From Clostridiales bacterium (GTDB taxonomy: Bacteria > Bacillota > Clostridia > Oscillospirales > Oscillospiraceae), in contig JAJQFX010000246.1 of assembly GCA_021200895.1 (NCBI GenBank), positions 1 through 14,109 of the forward strand: a stretch of DNA of 14,109 nucleotides. Direction: 5' to 3'. Of the stretch, positions 1-7,813 are shown piece after piece. A program made the position numbers and the translations under genes. The notes under the pieces were generated by a model. It did not search any database. It was not told where the DNA came from and was given only the letters and a program-made list of their open reading frames with translations. How positions within the stretch are numbered: the stretch's first letter is position 1; every line of letters begins with the position of its first letter.

Positions 1-62
1 TCTTTGTCTAAGGAGAAGAACCCCTCATACCGCATCACACCAACAGGAAAGGAGCCACGCCG

Positions 63-680
63 ATGAACCCACAACCCACCCAGCCCATCGACCTGTGGGC
101 CTATGAGCATCAATACTACGCCGCAGGCTGCCGCCTCATCTGCGGCGCGGACGAGGCGGGGGCAGGCCCCCTGGCGGGAGCCGTCTACGCGGCGGCGGTG
201 ATCCTGCCGAAAGACCTGACGCTGCCCTACCTGAACGACTCCAAGAAGGTGACGCCCAAGCGCCGGGAGGTGCTGTTCGGCCAAATCAGGGAGCAAGCCG
301 TCGCCTGGGCGGTGGCCTGGGCCACGGAGCAGGAAATCGACGAAATCAACATCCTGAACGCCCGGATGCTGGCCATGGACAGGGCCATCCGCCAGCTGGA
401 CCCCGCCCCGGACTTCGCCCTCATCGACGGCAACCGCAGCGCCGGGATCTCCATCGCCAACGCTGCCATCGTGAAGGGGGACAGCCACTCCGCCTCCATC
501 GCGGCGGCTTCCATCCTGGCGAAAGTATCCAGAGACCACTACATGGAGGAGATGGCCCGGCTTTACCCGGAGTACCAGTTTGAAAAGCACAAGGGCTACC
601 CCACCAAGCTGCACTATGAACTTTTGCGGAAATACGGCCCCTGCCCCATCCACCGCAAGACCTTCCTGAAAAACCTATGA
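63..680 (+). CDS. rnhB: Ribonuclease HII
   Basis: RNase HII cuts the RNA strand of RNA-DNA hybrids and starts removal of single ribonucleotides misincorporated into DNA; it acts in the cytoplasm and needs a divalent metal. The 205-residue protein has the usual length and family landmarks: the DEAG motif (D30, E31), LNDSKK (58-62), IDGN (D122), VKGD (D140), AASILAKV and HKGYPT near the C-terminus. D30, E31, D122 and D140 align with the four catalytic acids of Escherichia coli RnhB. The oddity is residues 33-35: most homologues read GRG, which contacts the substrate 2'-hydroxyl and phosphate, but here it is GAG (A34). The start has a good GGAAAGGAG ribosome binding site at 46-54. The stop overlaps the next start by four bases (ATGA), so the two are probably translationally coupled. 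Confidence 0.96.
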   Translation: MNPQPTQPIDLWAYEHQYYAAGCRLICGADEAGAGPLAGAVYAAAVILPKDLTLPYLNDSKKVTPKRREVLFGQIREQAVAWAVAWATEQEIDEINILNARMLAMDRAIRQLDPAPDFALIDGNRSAGISIANAAIVKGDSHSASIAAASILAKVSRDHYMEEMARLYPEYQFEKHKGYPTKLHYELLRKYGPCPIHRKTFLKNL

Positions 681-1042
681 CGCGGGAACGGTCTTTGGGC
701 GGCCTGGGGGAAGGGCTGACCGTCCGGCACCTGGAGCGCCGGGGCTACGAGATTTTAGACCGGAACTGGCACTGCCGGTGCGGGGAACTGGACATCGTAG
801 CAGCGAATGAGGCGTACCTGGCCTTTGTGGAGGTCAAGACCCGGAGGGACAGCCGCTATGCCCCGGCCCGGGACGCGGTAGACCGGCGCAAGCGGGAGAA
901 GCTGCTTCTCACCGCACAGGCGTGGCTGGCGGAGCACCCGGCGGAGGGGCGCCAGCCCCGGTTTGACGTGGCGGAGGTTTACACCGAGGAAGGGGGCGGC
1001 AGGCCCCTCCTCAACTATCTGGAAAATGCGTTTGGAGGCTAA
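677..1042 (+). CDS. YraN/UPF0102 family endonuclease-like protein
   Basis: A small (121 aa) member of the UPF0102/YraN family, which has a restriction-endonuclease-like (PD-(D/E)XK) fold; its cellular role is poorly defined, with proposed links to DNA repair or recombination. Visible landmarks are the N-terminal GLGEGLTVRHLERRGYEIL segment, GELDIVA (E37, D39) and FVEVKTRR (E52, K54), which together make the expected metal-binding active-site pattern, followed by RFDVAEV near 95-101. The start codon overlaps the rnhB stop by four bases, and the pairing of rnhB with yraN is common in bacteria. The family's usual length is about 115-125 aa, so it appears intact. Family assignment is confident; a biochemical function is not. 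Confidence 0.92.
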   Translation: MTRERSLGGLGEGLTVRHLERRGYEILDRNWHCRCGELDIVAANEAYLAFVEVKTRRDSRYAPARDAVDRRKREKLLLTAQAWLAEHPAEGRQPRFDVAEVYTEEGGGRPLLNYLENAFGG

Positions 1043-1047
1043 GCAAG

Positions 1048-1983
1048 ATGCAAAAAAAGATACCGCTGTTTGACGGCCACTGTGACACCCTTTCACGGCT
1101 GAACTACGTCCCCCAGGAGCATATCGCAGGCAACTCCGGCCACTGGGATTTGGACAAGATGGGGCGCTTTGGCCCCCAGGCCCAAGTGATGAGCCTGTTC
1201 TGGGACTCCGCAAAGCCCTTCACCAGGCATATGGTGAAACAGGAGCTGCGCACCTTCAAGCGGGAAGTGTCCATTTACCGGGACAGGGCGGCCTTCTGCA
1301 CCAACATGGAGGAGGCCAAGGCCGCCTGGAAGGAGAACAAGGTGGCCCTGTTCCTCTCCATCGAGGGGGCGGAGCTTTGGGGCTGCACCCTGAACGACCT
1401 GGAAAAGGCCTACGCCGCCGGCGTCCGCATCATCAACCTGACCTGGAACCACGCCAACGCACTGTCCGGCAGCAACGTGGAGGAGCCGGAGCGGGGCCTC
1501 AGCGAGGCGGGCCGGGCCTATGTCCAGCGGATGCAGAAGCTGCATATGCTGGTGGACGTATCCCACCTGTCCGACCAGGGGTTCTGGGACGTGATGGAAC
1601 TCACGAAAATGCCCGTCATCGCCAGCCATTCCAACAGCCGGGCGGTGCAAAATCACCCCCGCAACTTGACGGATGAAATGTTTACTGCTATTATGAAGTG
1701 GCATGGTGCGGCAGGTTTAAATGTATACACCGACTTTCTGGGGCAGGGCAAGGTCACGGAGGACGACCTGCTCCGCCACCTGGAGCATTTCCTGGCCCTG
1801 GGCGGCAGCCGGGCGGTGGCCCTGGGGGGCGACTGGGACGGATGCCGCAGCCTGCCGGAGGGATACACCGGCATCTGGAGCTGGGCGAACCTCTATGAGC
1901 GGCTGCTGCGGGAGAACTACAGCGAGGAACTGGTGAATGACCTGTTCTTCCACAACTTCGCCCGCGTGATGAACAAGCTGTGA
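1048..1983 (+). CDS. Membrane dipeptidase (peptidase family M19)
   Basis: A zinc dipeptidase of the renal dipeptidase (M19) family, which hydrolyses dipeptides, often with a D-residue at the C-terminal side. In 311 residues it keeps the binuclear zinc ligands: H11 and D13 in FDGHCDTL, E106 in SIEGAE, H173 in VDVSH and H194 in ASHSNSR, plus the GGDWDG motif at 260-265 near the substrate site. There is no signal peptide or membrane segment, so it is probably cytoplasmic despite the family name. An SD-like GGAGG at 1034-1038 supports the ATG at 1048, five bases after the yraN stop. It is probably co-transcribed with its neighbours. The substrate is unknown; a role in peptide or cell-wall peptide turnover is inference. 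Confidence 0.94.
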   Translation: MQKKIPLFDGHCDTLSRLNYVPQEHIAGNSGHWDLDKMGRFGPQAQVMSLFWDSAKPFTRHMVKQELRTFKREVSIYRDRAAFCTNMEEAKAAWKENKVALFLSIEGAELWGCTLNDLEKAYAAGVRIINLTWNHANALSGSNVEEPERGLSEAGRAYVQRMQKLHMLVDVSHLSDQGFWDVMELTKMPVIASHSNSRAVQNHPRNLTDEMFTAIMKWHGAAGLNVYTDFLGQGKVTEDDLLRHLEHFLALGGSRAVALGGDWDGCRSLPEGYTGIWSWANLYERLLRENYSEELVNDLFFHNFARVMNKL

Positions 1984-2015
1984 GCCACTGGCTTGCATGG
2001 AAAGGAACAATGTCA

Positions 2016-3506
2016 ATGTATTACGTCAGCACGAGAAACAAGGCGCTGCGCTACACGGCGGCGCAGGCCATTGCCCAGGGCCTCAGCCGGGAGGGTGGGC
2101 TGTTCGTCCCGGAGACGATCCCCACCCTGCCGGAGGGGAAGCTGGAGGATTTGAAGGGGATGAACTACCAGCAGCGGGCCGTCTACATCATGGGCCTGTA
2201 CCTGGACGGCTTCACCCGGGAGGAGCTGGAGGCGCGGGCAGCCCTGGCCTACGCCGTGCCGGAGAAGTTTGACCATCCCGACGTGGCCCCCCTACGGAAG
2301 GTGGACGGGAACACCTACTGCCTGGAGCTGTGGCACGGCCCCACCTGCGCCTTCAAGGATATGGCGCTGCAAATGCTGCCCCACGAGTTGAGCCTGGCCC
2401 TGAAAAAGAACGACGAGCACCGCACCGCCTGCATCCTGGTGGCCACCTCCGGCGACACCGGCAAGGCCGCGCTGGAGGGCTTCAAGGACGTAGACCAGAC
2501 CAAGATTCTGGTGTTCTACCCCAAGGACGGCGTTTCCGACATTCAGAAGCTGCAAATGGCCACCCAGGAGGGGGGCAACGTAGGCGTGTCCGCCGTGGTG
2601 GGCAACTTTGACGACGCCCAGACCGGGGTGAAAACCCTGTTCTCCGACGAGAATCTGCGGGAGGAGCTGTCCCGCCGGGGCTACTTCCTGTCCTCCGCCA
2701 ACTCCATCAACTGGGGGCGGGTGCTGCCCCAAATCGTTTACTACATCTCCGCCTACTGCGACCTGCTGAAACAGGGGGCCATCCAGTGCGGGGAGGAAAT
2801 CAACATCTGCGTCCCCACCGGCAACTTCGGCAACATCCTGGCGGCCTACTACGCCAAGCGGATGGGCCTGCCGGTGAAGAAGCTGGTCTGCGCCTCCAAC
2901 GCCAACAACGTGCTGACTGACTTTATCCGCACCGGCGTCTATGACCGGAACCGGCCCTTCTACACCACCGTCTCCCCGTCCATGGACATTTTGATTTCCT
3001 CCAACCTGGAGCGGCTGCTGTATCTGCTCTCCGGTGAGGACGACGTTCTGACGGCGGACTATATGGCCCAGCTTTCCGCCACCGGGCGGTACGAGGTCTC
3101 CCCCGCCATCCGGGCGCAGATTCAGGACTTGTTCGGGGCGGGCTTCTCCACCGAGGCCCAGACCGAGGCCATGATCGGCGCCATGAAGCGGGAAAAAGAT
3201 TACCTCATCGACACCCACACGGCGGTGGCCTTCGAGGTGCTGCGCCAGTACCGGGCGGAGACGGGGGACGACACCATCGCGGTGGTGGCCTCCACCGCCA
3301 GCCCCTTCAAGTTCTGCGACGCCGTGCTGGACGCCCTGGGCGTGACGGAGAAGCAGTCCGGCACCGACCTCCTCGACCAGCTGGCCCAGGTCAGCGGCGT
3401 AGCCGCCCCGGCCCCTCTCGCCACGTTAAAGGACAAGCAGGTGCGCTTCGACGGTTGGACGGAGAAGGAAGCCATGGAGCAGGTCGTCACCGACTTCCTG
3501 CGGTAA
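2016..3506 (+). CDS. thrC: Threonine synthase
   Basis: Threonine synthase converts O-phospho-L-homoserine to L-threonine with pyridoxal phosphate, the last step of threonine biosynthesis. From the ATG at 2016 the protein is 496 aa, typical of the longer (E. coli-like) class. It begins MYYVSTRNK, as homologues usually do. The PLP lysine lies in TCAFKDMALQ (K114), the phosphate-binding loop in ATSGDTGKAA (about 143-151), and NWGR and PTGNFGN follow. The frame is open further upstream to a GTG at 1980 that overlaps the dipeptidase stop, and to an ATG at 2010. I chose 2016 because AAAGGA at 2001-2006 is then nine bases upstream and the start matches the family. No other threonine-pathway gene is present here. 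Confidence 0.96.
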   Translation: MYYVSTRNKALRYTAAQAIAQGLSREGGLFVPETIPTLPEGKLEDLKGMNYQQRAVYIMGLYLDGFTREELEARAALAYAVPEKFDHPDVAPLRKVDGNTYCLELWHGPTCAFKDMALQMLPHELSLALKKNDEHRTACILVATSGDTGKAALEGFKDVDQTKILVFYPKDGVSDIQKLQMATQEGGNVGVSAVVGNFDDAQTGVKTLFSDENLREELSRRGYFLSSANSINWGRVLPQIVYYISAYCDLLKQGAIQCGEEINICVPTGNFGNILAAYYAKRMGLPVKKLVCASNANNVLTDFIRTGVYDRNRPFYTTVSPSMDILISSNLERLLYLLSGEDDVLTADYMAQLSATGRYEVSPAIRAQIQDLFGAGFSTEAQTEAMIGAMKREKDYLIDTHTAVAFEVLRQYRAETGDDTIAVVASTASPFKFCDAVLDALGVTEKQSGTDLLDQLAQVSGVAAPAPLATLKDKQVRFDGWTEKEAMEQVVTDFLR

Positions 3507-3518
3507 AGCGGGGACGCG

Positions 3519-4205
3519 ATGGCACTTTACGCGATAGGCGACCCCCATCTGTCTCTGAACAGCCCCAAGTCCATGGAGGTCTTTGGCGGCAACTGGGTGG
3601 GGTATGTGGAGAAGCTGAAAGCCGGCTTCTCGGTGGTGCAGCCGGAGGACACGGTGGTGCTGGCCGGCGACCTGAGCTGGGGGATGAGCCTCCAGGAGGC
3701 GGAGTCCGACTTCGCCTTCCTGAACGCCCTCCCCGGCACCAAGGTGCTGCTGAAGGGCAACCACGATTATTGGTGGGAGACGGCCAGCAAGATGACGAAG
3801 TTCTTTGCCGAACACCACTTTGACACCTTCCACATCCTCCACAACAACTGCTTCCTTTACGGGGACTATGCCCTCTGCGGCACCCGGGGCTGGTTCATTG
3901 ACGAGGAGAAGGGGGAGCACAACGAGAAAATGCTCCACCGGGAGGTGTGCCGCCTGGAGGCGTCGCTGAAAGCGGCGGGGGAGCGGGAGAAGCTGGTGTT
4001 CCTCCACTATCCCCCCATTTATCAGGGGTACCGGTGTCCAGAGATTTTGGCCCTGCTCAGGGAGTACGGCGTGAAGCGGTGCTGCTATGGCCACCTCCAC
4101 AGCCAGAGCTGCCGCCTGGCGGTGCAGGGGGAGCGGGATGGGACGGAGTTTTCCCTGATTTCGGCGGACTATCTGAATTTCATCCCCAAAAAAATCTTGA
4201 ATTAG
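3519..4205 (+). CDS. Calcineurin-like metallophosphoesterase
   Basis: A 228-residue phosphoesterase of the calcineurin-like superfamily. All metal-binding motifs are present in order: GDPH (D8, H10), GDLSWG (D51), GNHDYWW (N81, H82), FLHYPP (H163) and GHLH (H192, H194). The long GNHDYWW version and GMSL after GDLSW resemble a clade of bacterial serine/threonine-phosphatase-like proteins whose substrates have not been settled. There is no signal peptide or transmembrane segment, so it should be cytoplasmic. The start lies 12 bases after the thrC stop with only a weak G-rich ribosome binding site (GGGGA at about 3509-3513), suggesting coupling to thrC. It closes the first gene run; no clear hairpin terminator follows, only AT-rich DNA. 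The substrate cannot be stated from sequence. Confidence 0.9.
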   Translation: MALYAIGDPHLSLNSPKSMEVFGGNWVGYVEKLKAGFSVVQPEDTVVLAGDLSWGMSLQEAESDFAFLNALPGTKVLLKGNHDYWWETASKMTKFFAEHHFDTFHILHNNCFLYGDYALCGTRGWFIDEEKGEHNEKMLHREVCRLEASLKAAGEREKLVFLHYPPIYQGYRCPEILALLREYGVKRCCYGHLHSQSCRLAVQGERDGTEFSLISADYLNFIPKKILN

Positions 4206-4227
4206 TGGAAAAATTTTAAAAAAACAG

Positions 4228-4256
4228 TGGCAATCTCTGCTGGCATCTGTTAAAAT
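4228..4256 (+). promoter_or_regulatory. Putative extended -10 promoter of tig
   Basis: TAAAAT at 4251-4256 is preceded by TGT (4248-4250), giving an extended -10 element, with a weak -35-like TGGCAA at 4228-4233 and a 17-base spacer. An A/T-run region (about 4207-4224) lies just upstream like an UP element. Transcription would start near 4263 and leave a leader of roughly 87 bases before tig. It is a sequence-pattern call only. Confidence 0.6.
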
Positions 4257-4280
4257 AGCTAGATGTAGAATTGTAACATT

Positions 4281-4333
4281 GCAGAAGCGGCATTTTTTGC
4301 CGGGATTCTGCGGAATAGTTGCCCTCAGGGCAA
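4281..4333 (+). other. Two hairpins in the tig leader
   Basis: GCAGAA (4281-4286) pairs with TTCTGC (4306-4311), enclosing CGGCA (4288-4292) paired with TGCCG (4298-4302) around a TTTTT loop. A second hairpin, TTGCCC (4319-4324) with GGGCAA (4328-4333), ends three bases before the AGGAGGA ribosome binding site at 4336-4342. There is no U-tract after either, so they are not terminators. They could stabilise the messenger or influence translation; this is inference. Confidence 0.45.
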
Positions 4334-4349
4334 GCAGGAGGAAACAAAC

Positions 4350-5735
4350 ATGAGCTTAAAGAATGTCGAAACCAAGGAGAACAGCACCGCTGTCCTGACC
4401 ATCGAGGTGGACGCCGCCGCCTTCAACGCCGCCGTGGAGAAGGTCTGCCGCAAGACCAGAGGCAGCATTTCTATCCCCGGTTTCCGCAAGGGCAAGGCCC
4501 CCCGTAAAATCATTGAGAAGATGTACGGCACCGGCGTGTTCTATGAGGACGCCATCAATGAGCTGTACCCCGCCGCCCTGGACGAGGCCGTGAAGGAATC
4601 CAGCCTGGACGTGGTGGGCTATCCCAAGCTGAACATTGAGACGGTCAGCGAGGCCGAGGGTCTGGTGTTCACTGCCGAGGTGGGCGTCCGCCCCGTGGTG
4701 ACCCTGGGCGAGTATAAGGGCATCTCCGCCCCCAAGACCGCCGTGGAGGTCACGGATGCCGATGTGGACAGCGAGATGCAGCCCCTCATCAACCGCGCCA
4801 CCAACACGGTGGACGTGGACCGGCCCGCCCAGGTAGGCGACACCGCCAACATCGACTTCGAGGGCTTCAAGGACGGCGTGGCCTTTGACGGCGGCAAGGG
4901 CGACAATTACGATTTGAAGCTGGGTTCCGGCACCTTCATCCCCGGCTTTGAGGAGCAGGTCGTGGGGATGTCCGCCGGTGAGGAGAAGGACGTCAACGTC
5001 ACCTTCCCCGAGAACTACGGCGCGGAGGAGCTGGCCGGCGCCGCCGTGGTGTTCAAGGTCAAGTGCAACACCGTTCAGGAGGAGCAGGTGCCCGTCATTG
5101 ACGATGAGTTCGCCAAGGATGTCTCCGAGTTCGACACCCTGGACGAGTTGAAGGCCGACCTCCGCAAGCAGGTGGAGGAGCGCAAGGCCAAGAACGCCGA
5201 GGACGCCTTCAAGGCCGCCGTCATGACCAAGGTCATTGAGAACGCCCAGATGGTGGTGCCTGACACCATGGCGGAGTATGAGCTGGATAAGCAGATGGAC
5301 AACTACGCCAGCCAGATGCAGAACTCCGGCTTCACCCTGGAGCAGTACCTCCAGATGATGGGCATGACCATGGAGACGTTCCGTGCCCAGAACAAGCCCG
5401 GCGTGCTCCAGAGCATCAAGTCCGACCTGGTGCTGGATGCCGTGGTGAAGGCCGAGGGCCTGGAAGCCTCCGAGGAGGAGGTCTCCGCCGAGGTGGATCG
5501 CCTGGCCGAGCAGTACAGCATGGAGGCGGACAAAATCAAGGAGGCCATCCCCGCCGAGAACCTGGCCAACGCCGTCAAGCTGGACAAGGCTTCCAAGCTG
5601 ATTTATGACAGCGCCGTGGTTGAGGAGCCCGCTGAGGAAGCCCCCGCCGTTGAGGAGACCCCCGCCGTTGAGGAGATCCCCGCTGAGGAGGCCCCCGCCG
5701 CAGAAGAAGCGCCTGCGGAGGAGTCCGCCGAGTAA
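4350..5735 (+). CDS. tig: Trigger factor (ribosome-associated chaperone/PPIase)
   Basis: Trigger factor binds near the ribosomal exit tunnel, shields nascent chains and has peptidyl-prolyl isomerase activity. Residues 1 to about 115 form the ribosome-binding domain with the signature GFRKGKAP at 44-51 that docks on protein L23. Residues about 161-243 form the FKBP-like PPIase domain (VGDTANIDFEGF to FPENYGAEELAGAAVVFKVK). The remainder to about 420 is the helical chaperone domain. Unlike the roughly 430-residue E. coli protein, this 461-aa one ends in an acidic Pro/Ala/Glu tail (about 424-461, repeats like PAVEET). The start has AGGAGGA seven bases upstream. It heads the tig-clpP-clpX-lon-engB block, a conserved Firmicute neighbourhood. 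Confidence 0.97.
   Translation: MSLKNVETKENSTAVLTIEVDAAAFNAAVEKVCRKTRGSISIPGFRKGKAPRKIIEKMYGTGVFYEDAINELYPAALDEAVKESSLDVVGYPKLNIETVSEAEGLVFTAEVGVRPVVTLGEYKGISAPKTAVEVTDADVDSEMQPLINRATNTVDVDRPAQVGDTANIDFEGFKDGVAFDGGKGDNYDLKLGSGTFIPGFEEQVVGMSAGEEKDVNVTFPENYGAEELAGAAVVFKVKCNTVQEEQVPVIDDEFAKDVSEFDTLDELKADLRKQVEERKAKNAEDAFKAAVMTKVIENAQMVVPDTMAEYELDKQMDNYASQMQNSGFTLEQYLQMMGMTMETFRAQNKPGVLQSIKSDLVLDAVVKAEGLEASEEEVSAEVDRLAEQYSMEADKIKEAIPAENLANAVKLDKASKLIYDSAVVEEPAEEAPAVEETPAVEEIPAEEAPAAEEAPAEESAE
5641..5676 (+). repeat. 18-bp tandem repeat in the tig 3' end
   Basis: The 18-base unit CCCCCGCCGTTGAGGAGA occurs twice in perfect tandem (5641-5658 and 5659-5676), with degenerate copies on either side. 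It encodes six-residue Pro-Ala-Val-Glu-Glu-Thr/Ile units in the acidic tail of trigger factor. Such in-frame tandem units can change copy number without shifting the frame. Confidence 0.8.
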
Positions 5736-5749
5736 TTCGACCGGCTTCG

Positions 5750-5779
5750 TTGTATATTTTCCCTCGCATGGGATATAAT
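5750..5779 (+). promoter_or_regulatory. Putative sigma-A promoter of clpP
   Basis: A perfect TATAAT lies at 5774-5779 with TTGTAT at 5750-5755 and an 18-base spacer. It sits between the tig stop and the clpP ribosome binding site, giving a leader of about 45 bases. I see no CIRCE element and no CtsR-type heptad direct repeat near it, so heat-shock control by those repressors is not supported by this stretch. Confidence 0.65.
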
Positions 5780-5831
5780 GGCTCTGTGGCAGTCTACAGA
5801 CCCGTATCCCGACTCACAAAGGAGTATTATC

Positions 5832-6413
5832 ATGAGTTTAGTTCCTTATGTAGTAGAACAGACCAACCGTGGTGAGCGCAGCTATGACATCTTCTCCCGC
5901 CTGCTGAATGACCGTATCATTTTCCTGGGCGAGGAAGTGAACGACACCACCGCCTCCCTGGTGGTGGCCCAGCTGCTGTACCTGGAGGCGCAGGACCCGG
6001 ATAAGGACATTCAGCTGTATATCAACTCCCCCGGCGGCTCCGTCACCGCCGGTATGGCGATCTATGACACGATGCAATACATTAAGGCGGATGTCAGCAC
6101 CATTTGCATCGGCATGGCGGCCAGCATGGGCGCGTTCCTGCTGTCCGCCGGGACGAAGGGCAAGCGCTACGCCCTGCCCAACGCGGAGGTCATGATTCAT
6201 CAGCCCTCCGCCGGTACCCAGGGCAAGGTCACGGATATGGAAATCGACGTGGCCCACGTCCTGCGCATCAAGCAGCATATCAACGAGATTTTGGCGGCCA
6301 ACACCGGCAAGACGCCGGAGGAGGTCAAGGCAGACACCGAGCGCGACCATTGGCTCACCGCCCAGGAGGCCAAGGAGTACGGCCTGATCGACGAAGTGAT
6401 TGCCCACCGCTGA
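5832..6413 (+). CDS. clpP: ATP-dependent Clp protease proteolytic subunit ClpP
   Basis: ClpP forms the two-ring, 14-subunit serine peptidase chamber that degrades proteins fed by ClpX or other Clp ATPases. The 193-aa product has the complete triad at the standard positions: S98 in GMAASMGAF, H123 in MIHQPSAG and D172 in ERDHW, plus the oxyanion/glycine-rich NSPGGSVTAG at 65-74. The frame is open upstream to an ATG at 5778, but that codon overlaps the TATAAT box. The ATG at 5832 has AAAGGAG at 5818-5824, seven bases away, and gives the usual MSLVPYVVEQT start with the short clostridial N-terminus. clpX follows 62 bases later, so the protease and its unfoldase are probably made together. Confidence 0.98.
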   Translation: MSLVPYVVEQTNRGERSYDIFSRLLNDRIIFLGEEVNDTTASLVVAQLLYLEAQDPDKDIQLYINSPGGSVTAGMAIYDTMQYIKADVSTICIGMAASMGAFLLSAGTKGKRYALPNAEVMIHQPSAGTQGKVTDMEIDVAHVLRIKQHINEILAANTGKTPEEVKADTERDHWLTAQEAKEYGLIDEVIAHR

Positions 6414-6421
6414 TGTGCGAC

Positions 6422-6448
6422 CGGGGGCGGGAGACGCGCCCGCCCCCG
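6422..6448 (+). other. GC-rich intercistronic hairpin between clpP and clpX
   Basis: CGGGGGCGGG (6422-6431) pairs perfectly with CCCGCCCCCG (6439-6448) around a seven-base loop. No T-tract follows (CTCTTAGC), so it is not a rho-independent terminator. A stable stem of this type between co-transcribed genes may protect the upstream clpP message from 3' exonucleases or tune clpX expression; that is inference. Confidence 0.6.
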
Positions 6449-6475
6449 CTCTTAGCATGAAAAGGAACACAGTTT

Positions 6476-7786
6476 ATGGCTAAAAATGACAAAAAACGCA
6501 CCATTCGATGCAACTTCTGCGGAAAGAGCCAGGATCAGGTCAAGCGCATCATCGCCGGGCCGGGGGTGTTCATCTGCAACGAGTGCGTCGAGCTGTGCAA
6601 CAGCATTTTAGACGATACCGATGCCCGCCAGAGCGCTTCCAGCGGCCTGGAGATGCCGGGCAAGCTGCCCACCCCCAAGGAGATCCACGATGTGCTGGAC
6701 CAGTATATCATCGGCCAGGAAGAGGCCAAGGTGACGCTGGCTGTGGCGGTCTACAACCACTATAAGCGCATCTACTTCGGCGGCGGGGACGATGTGGAGC
6801 TGCAAAAGAGCAACATCCTGCTCCTGGGCCCCACCGGCTGCGGCAAGACGCTGCTGGCCCAGTCCCTGGCCCGCATCCTGGACGTGCCCTTCGCCATCGC
6901 CGACGCCACTACCCTGACCGAGGCCGGTTATGTGGGCGACGATGTGGAGAACATCCTCCTCCGGCTGGTGCAGGCGGCGGACTACGATGTGGAGCGGGCC
7001 CAGTACGGCATCATTTATGTGGATGAAATCGACAAAATCGCCCGCAAGAGCGAGAACACCTCCATCACCCGGGACGTCTCCGGCGAAGGGGTGCAGCAGG
7101 CCCTCTTAAAAATCCTGGAGGGGACTGTGGCCAACGTGCCGCCCCAGGGCGGCCGGAAGCACCCCCAGCAGGAGTTCATCCAGGTGGACACCACCAACAT
7201 CCTCTTCATCTGCGGCGGCGCCTTTGACGGCATTGAGAAAATCATCGAGAACCGTACCAACCGGAAGAATATCGGCTTCGGCGGCACTGTCCTGACCAAG
7301 AAGGAGAAGGAAGGCTCCACCCTCCTGAAGGAGATTCAGCCCCACGACCTGATGAAGTTCGGCATCATCCCGGAGCTGATTGGCCGTCTGCCGGTCATCA
7401 CCACCCTGCAGCAGCTGAACCGGAATCAGCTGATGCAGATTCTGACGGAGCCGAAGAACGCCCTGGTGAAGCAGTACCAGAAGATGATGGAGTATGACAA
7501 CGTCAAGCTGGAGTTCCAGCCTGCGGCGCTGGAAGCCATTGCGGACATCGCCCTGGAGCGGGGCATCGGCGCCCGGGGCCTCCGGGCCGTGGTGGAGGAC
7601 ACCATGAACAAGCTGATGTACGACGTGCCCTCCGACCCCACCATCTCGAAAATCACCATTACACCGGAAGCGGTGCGGCACACGGGTGAGCCGCTGGTGG
7701 AGCGGGATGAAAACCGCAAATCCCGCCCCCGGCTGGGTACGGTGCAGCCTGAGCGCACCGCCCGCCGCCGCGGCATCACCGCCTGA
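6476..7786 (+). CDS. clpX: ATP-dependent Clp protease ATP-binding subunit ClpX
   Basis: ClpX is the hexameric AAA+ unfoldase that selects tagged substrates and threads them into ClpP. The 436-aa protein starts with the C4 zinc-binding domain (C12, C15, C34, C37). Then come Walker A GPTGCGKT (118-125), the GYVG pore loop (151-154), Walker B IIYVDE (179-184), GGRKHPQQEF of the RKH loop region and the IGF loop (NIGFGG) that docks on ClpP. The C-terminal GIGARGLR sensor-2 motif is present. Length is normal. AAAAGGA at about 6460-6466 supports the ATG. The C-terminal tail is Arg-rich. It follows clpP closely, whereas lon downstream is separated by a repeat element and a terminator hairpin. Confidence 0.98.
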   Translation: MAKNDKKRTIRCNFCGKSQDQVKRIIAGPGVFICNECVELCNSILDDTDARQSASSGLEMPGKLPTPKEIHDVLDQYIIGQEEAKVTLAVAVYNHYKRIYFGGGDDVELQKSNILLLGPTGCGKTLLAQSLARILDVPFAIADATTLTEAGYVGDDVENILLRLVQAADYDVERAQYGIIYVDEIDKIARKSENTSITRDVSGEGVQQALLKILEGTVANVPPQGGRKHPQQEFIQVDTTNILFICGGAFDGIEKIIENRTNRKNIGFGGTVLTKKEKEGSTLLKEIQPHDLMKFGIIPELIGRLPVITTLQQLNRNQLMQILTEPKNALVKQYQKMMEYDNVKLEFQPAALEAIADIALERGIGARGLRAVVEDTMNKLMYDVPSDPTISKITITPEAVRHTGEPLVERDENRKSRPRLGTVQPERTARRRGITA

Positions 7787-7813
7787 CAGCCGCCTGCCCA
7801 TGACGTAATTAAA

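Noticed and set aside
1..62. Possible C-terminal end of an upstream gene
   Set aside because: Frame 1 is open from base 1 to a TGA at 64-66 that would overlap the rnhB start, but about 20 codons are too few to recognise a family, and another frame has a stop at 9-11. I could not decide.
1980..2015. GTG start for thrC overlapping the dipeptidase stop
   Set aside because: The 12-residue extension does not resemble threonine synthase N-termini, and the ribosome site at 2001-2006 fits the ATG at 2016.
2292..3218. Long antisense open frame opposite thrC (308 codons)
   Set aside because: Gly/Val/Gln-rich translation typical of the reverse complement of GC-rich coding DNA; thrC is unambiguous on the other strand.
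5778..5831. Upstream start of clpP
   Set aside because: The ATG overlaps the TATAAT promoter box and has no ribosome site; 5832 gives the canonical ClpP numbering of S98, H123 and D172.
5736..5831. CIRCE or CtsR heat-shock operator before clpP
   Set aside because: No TTAGCACTC-type inverted repeat and no GGTCAAA-type heptad direct repeats are visible.
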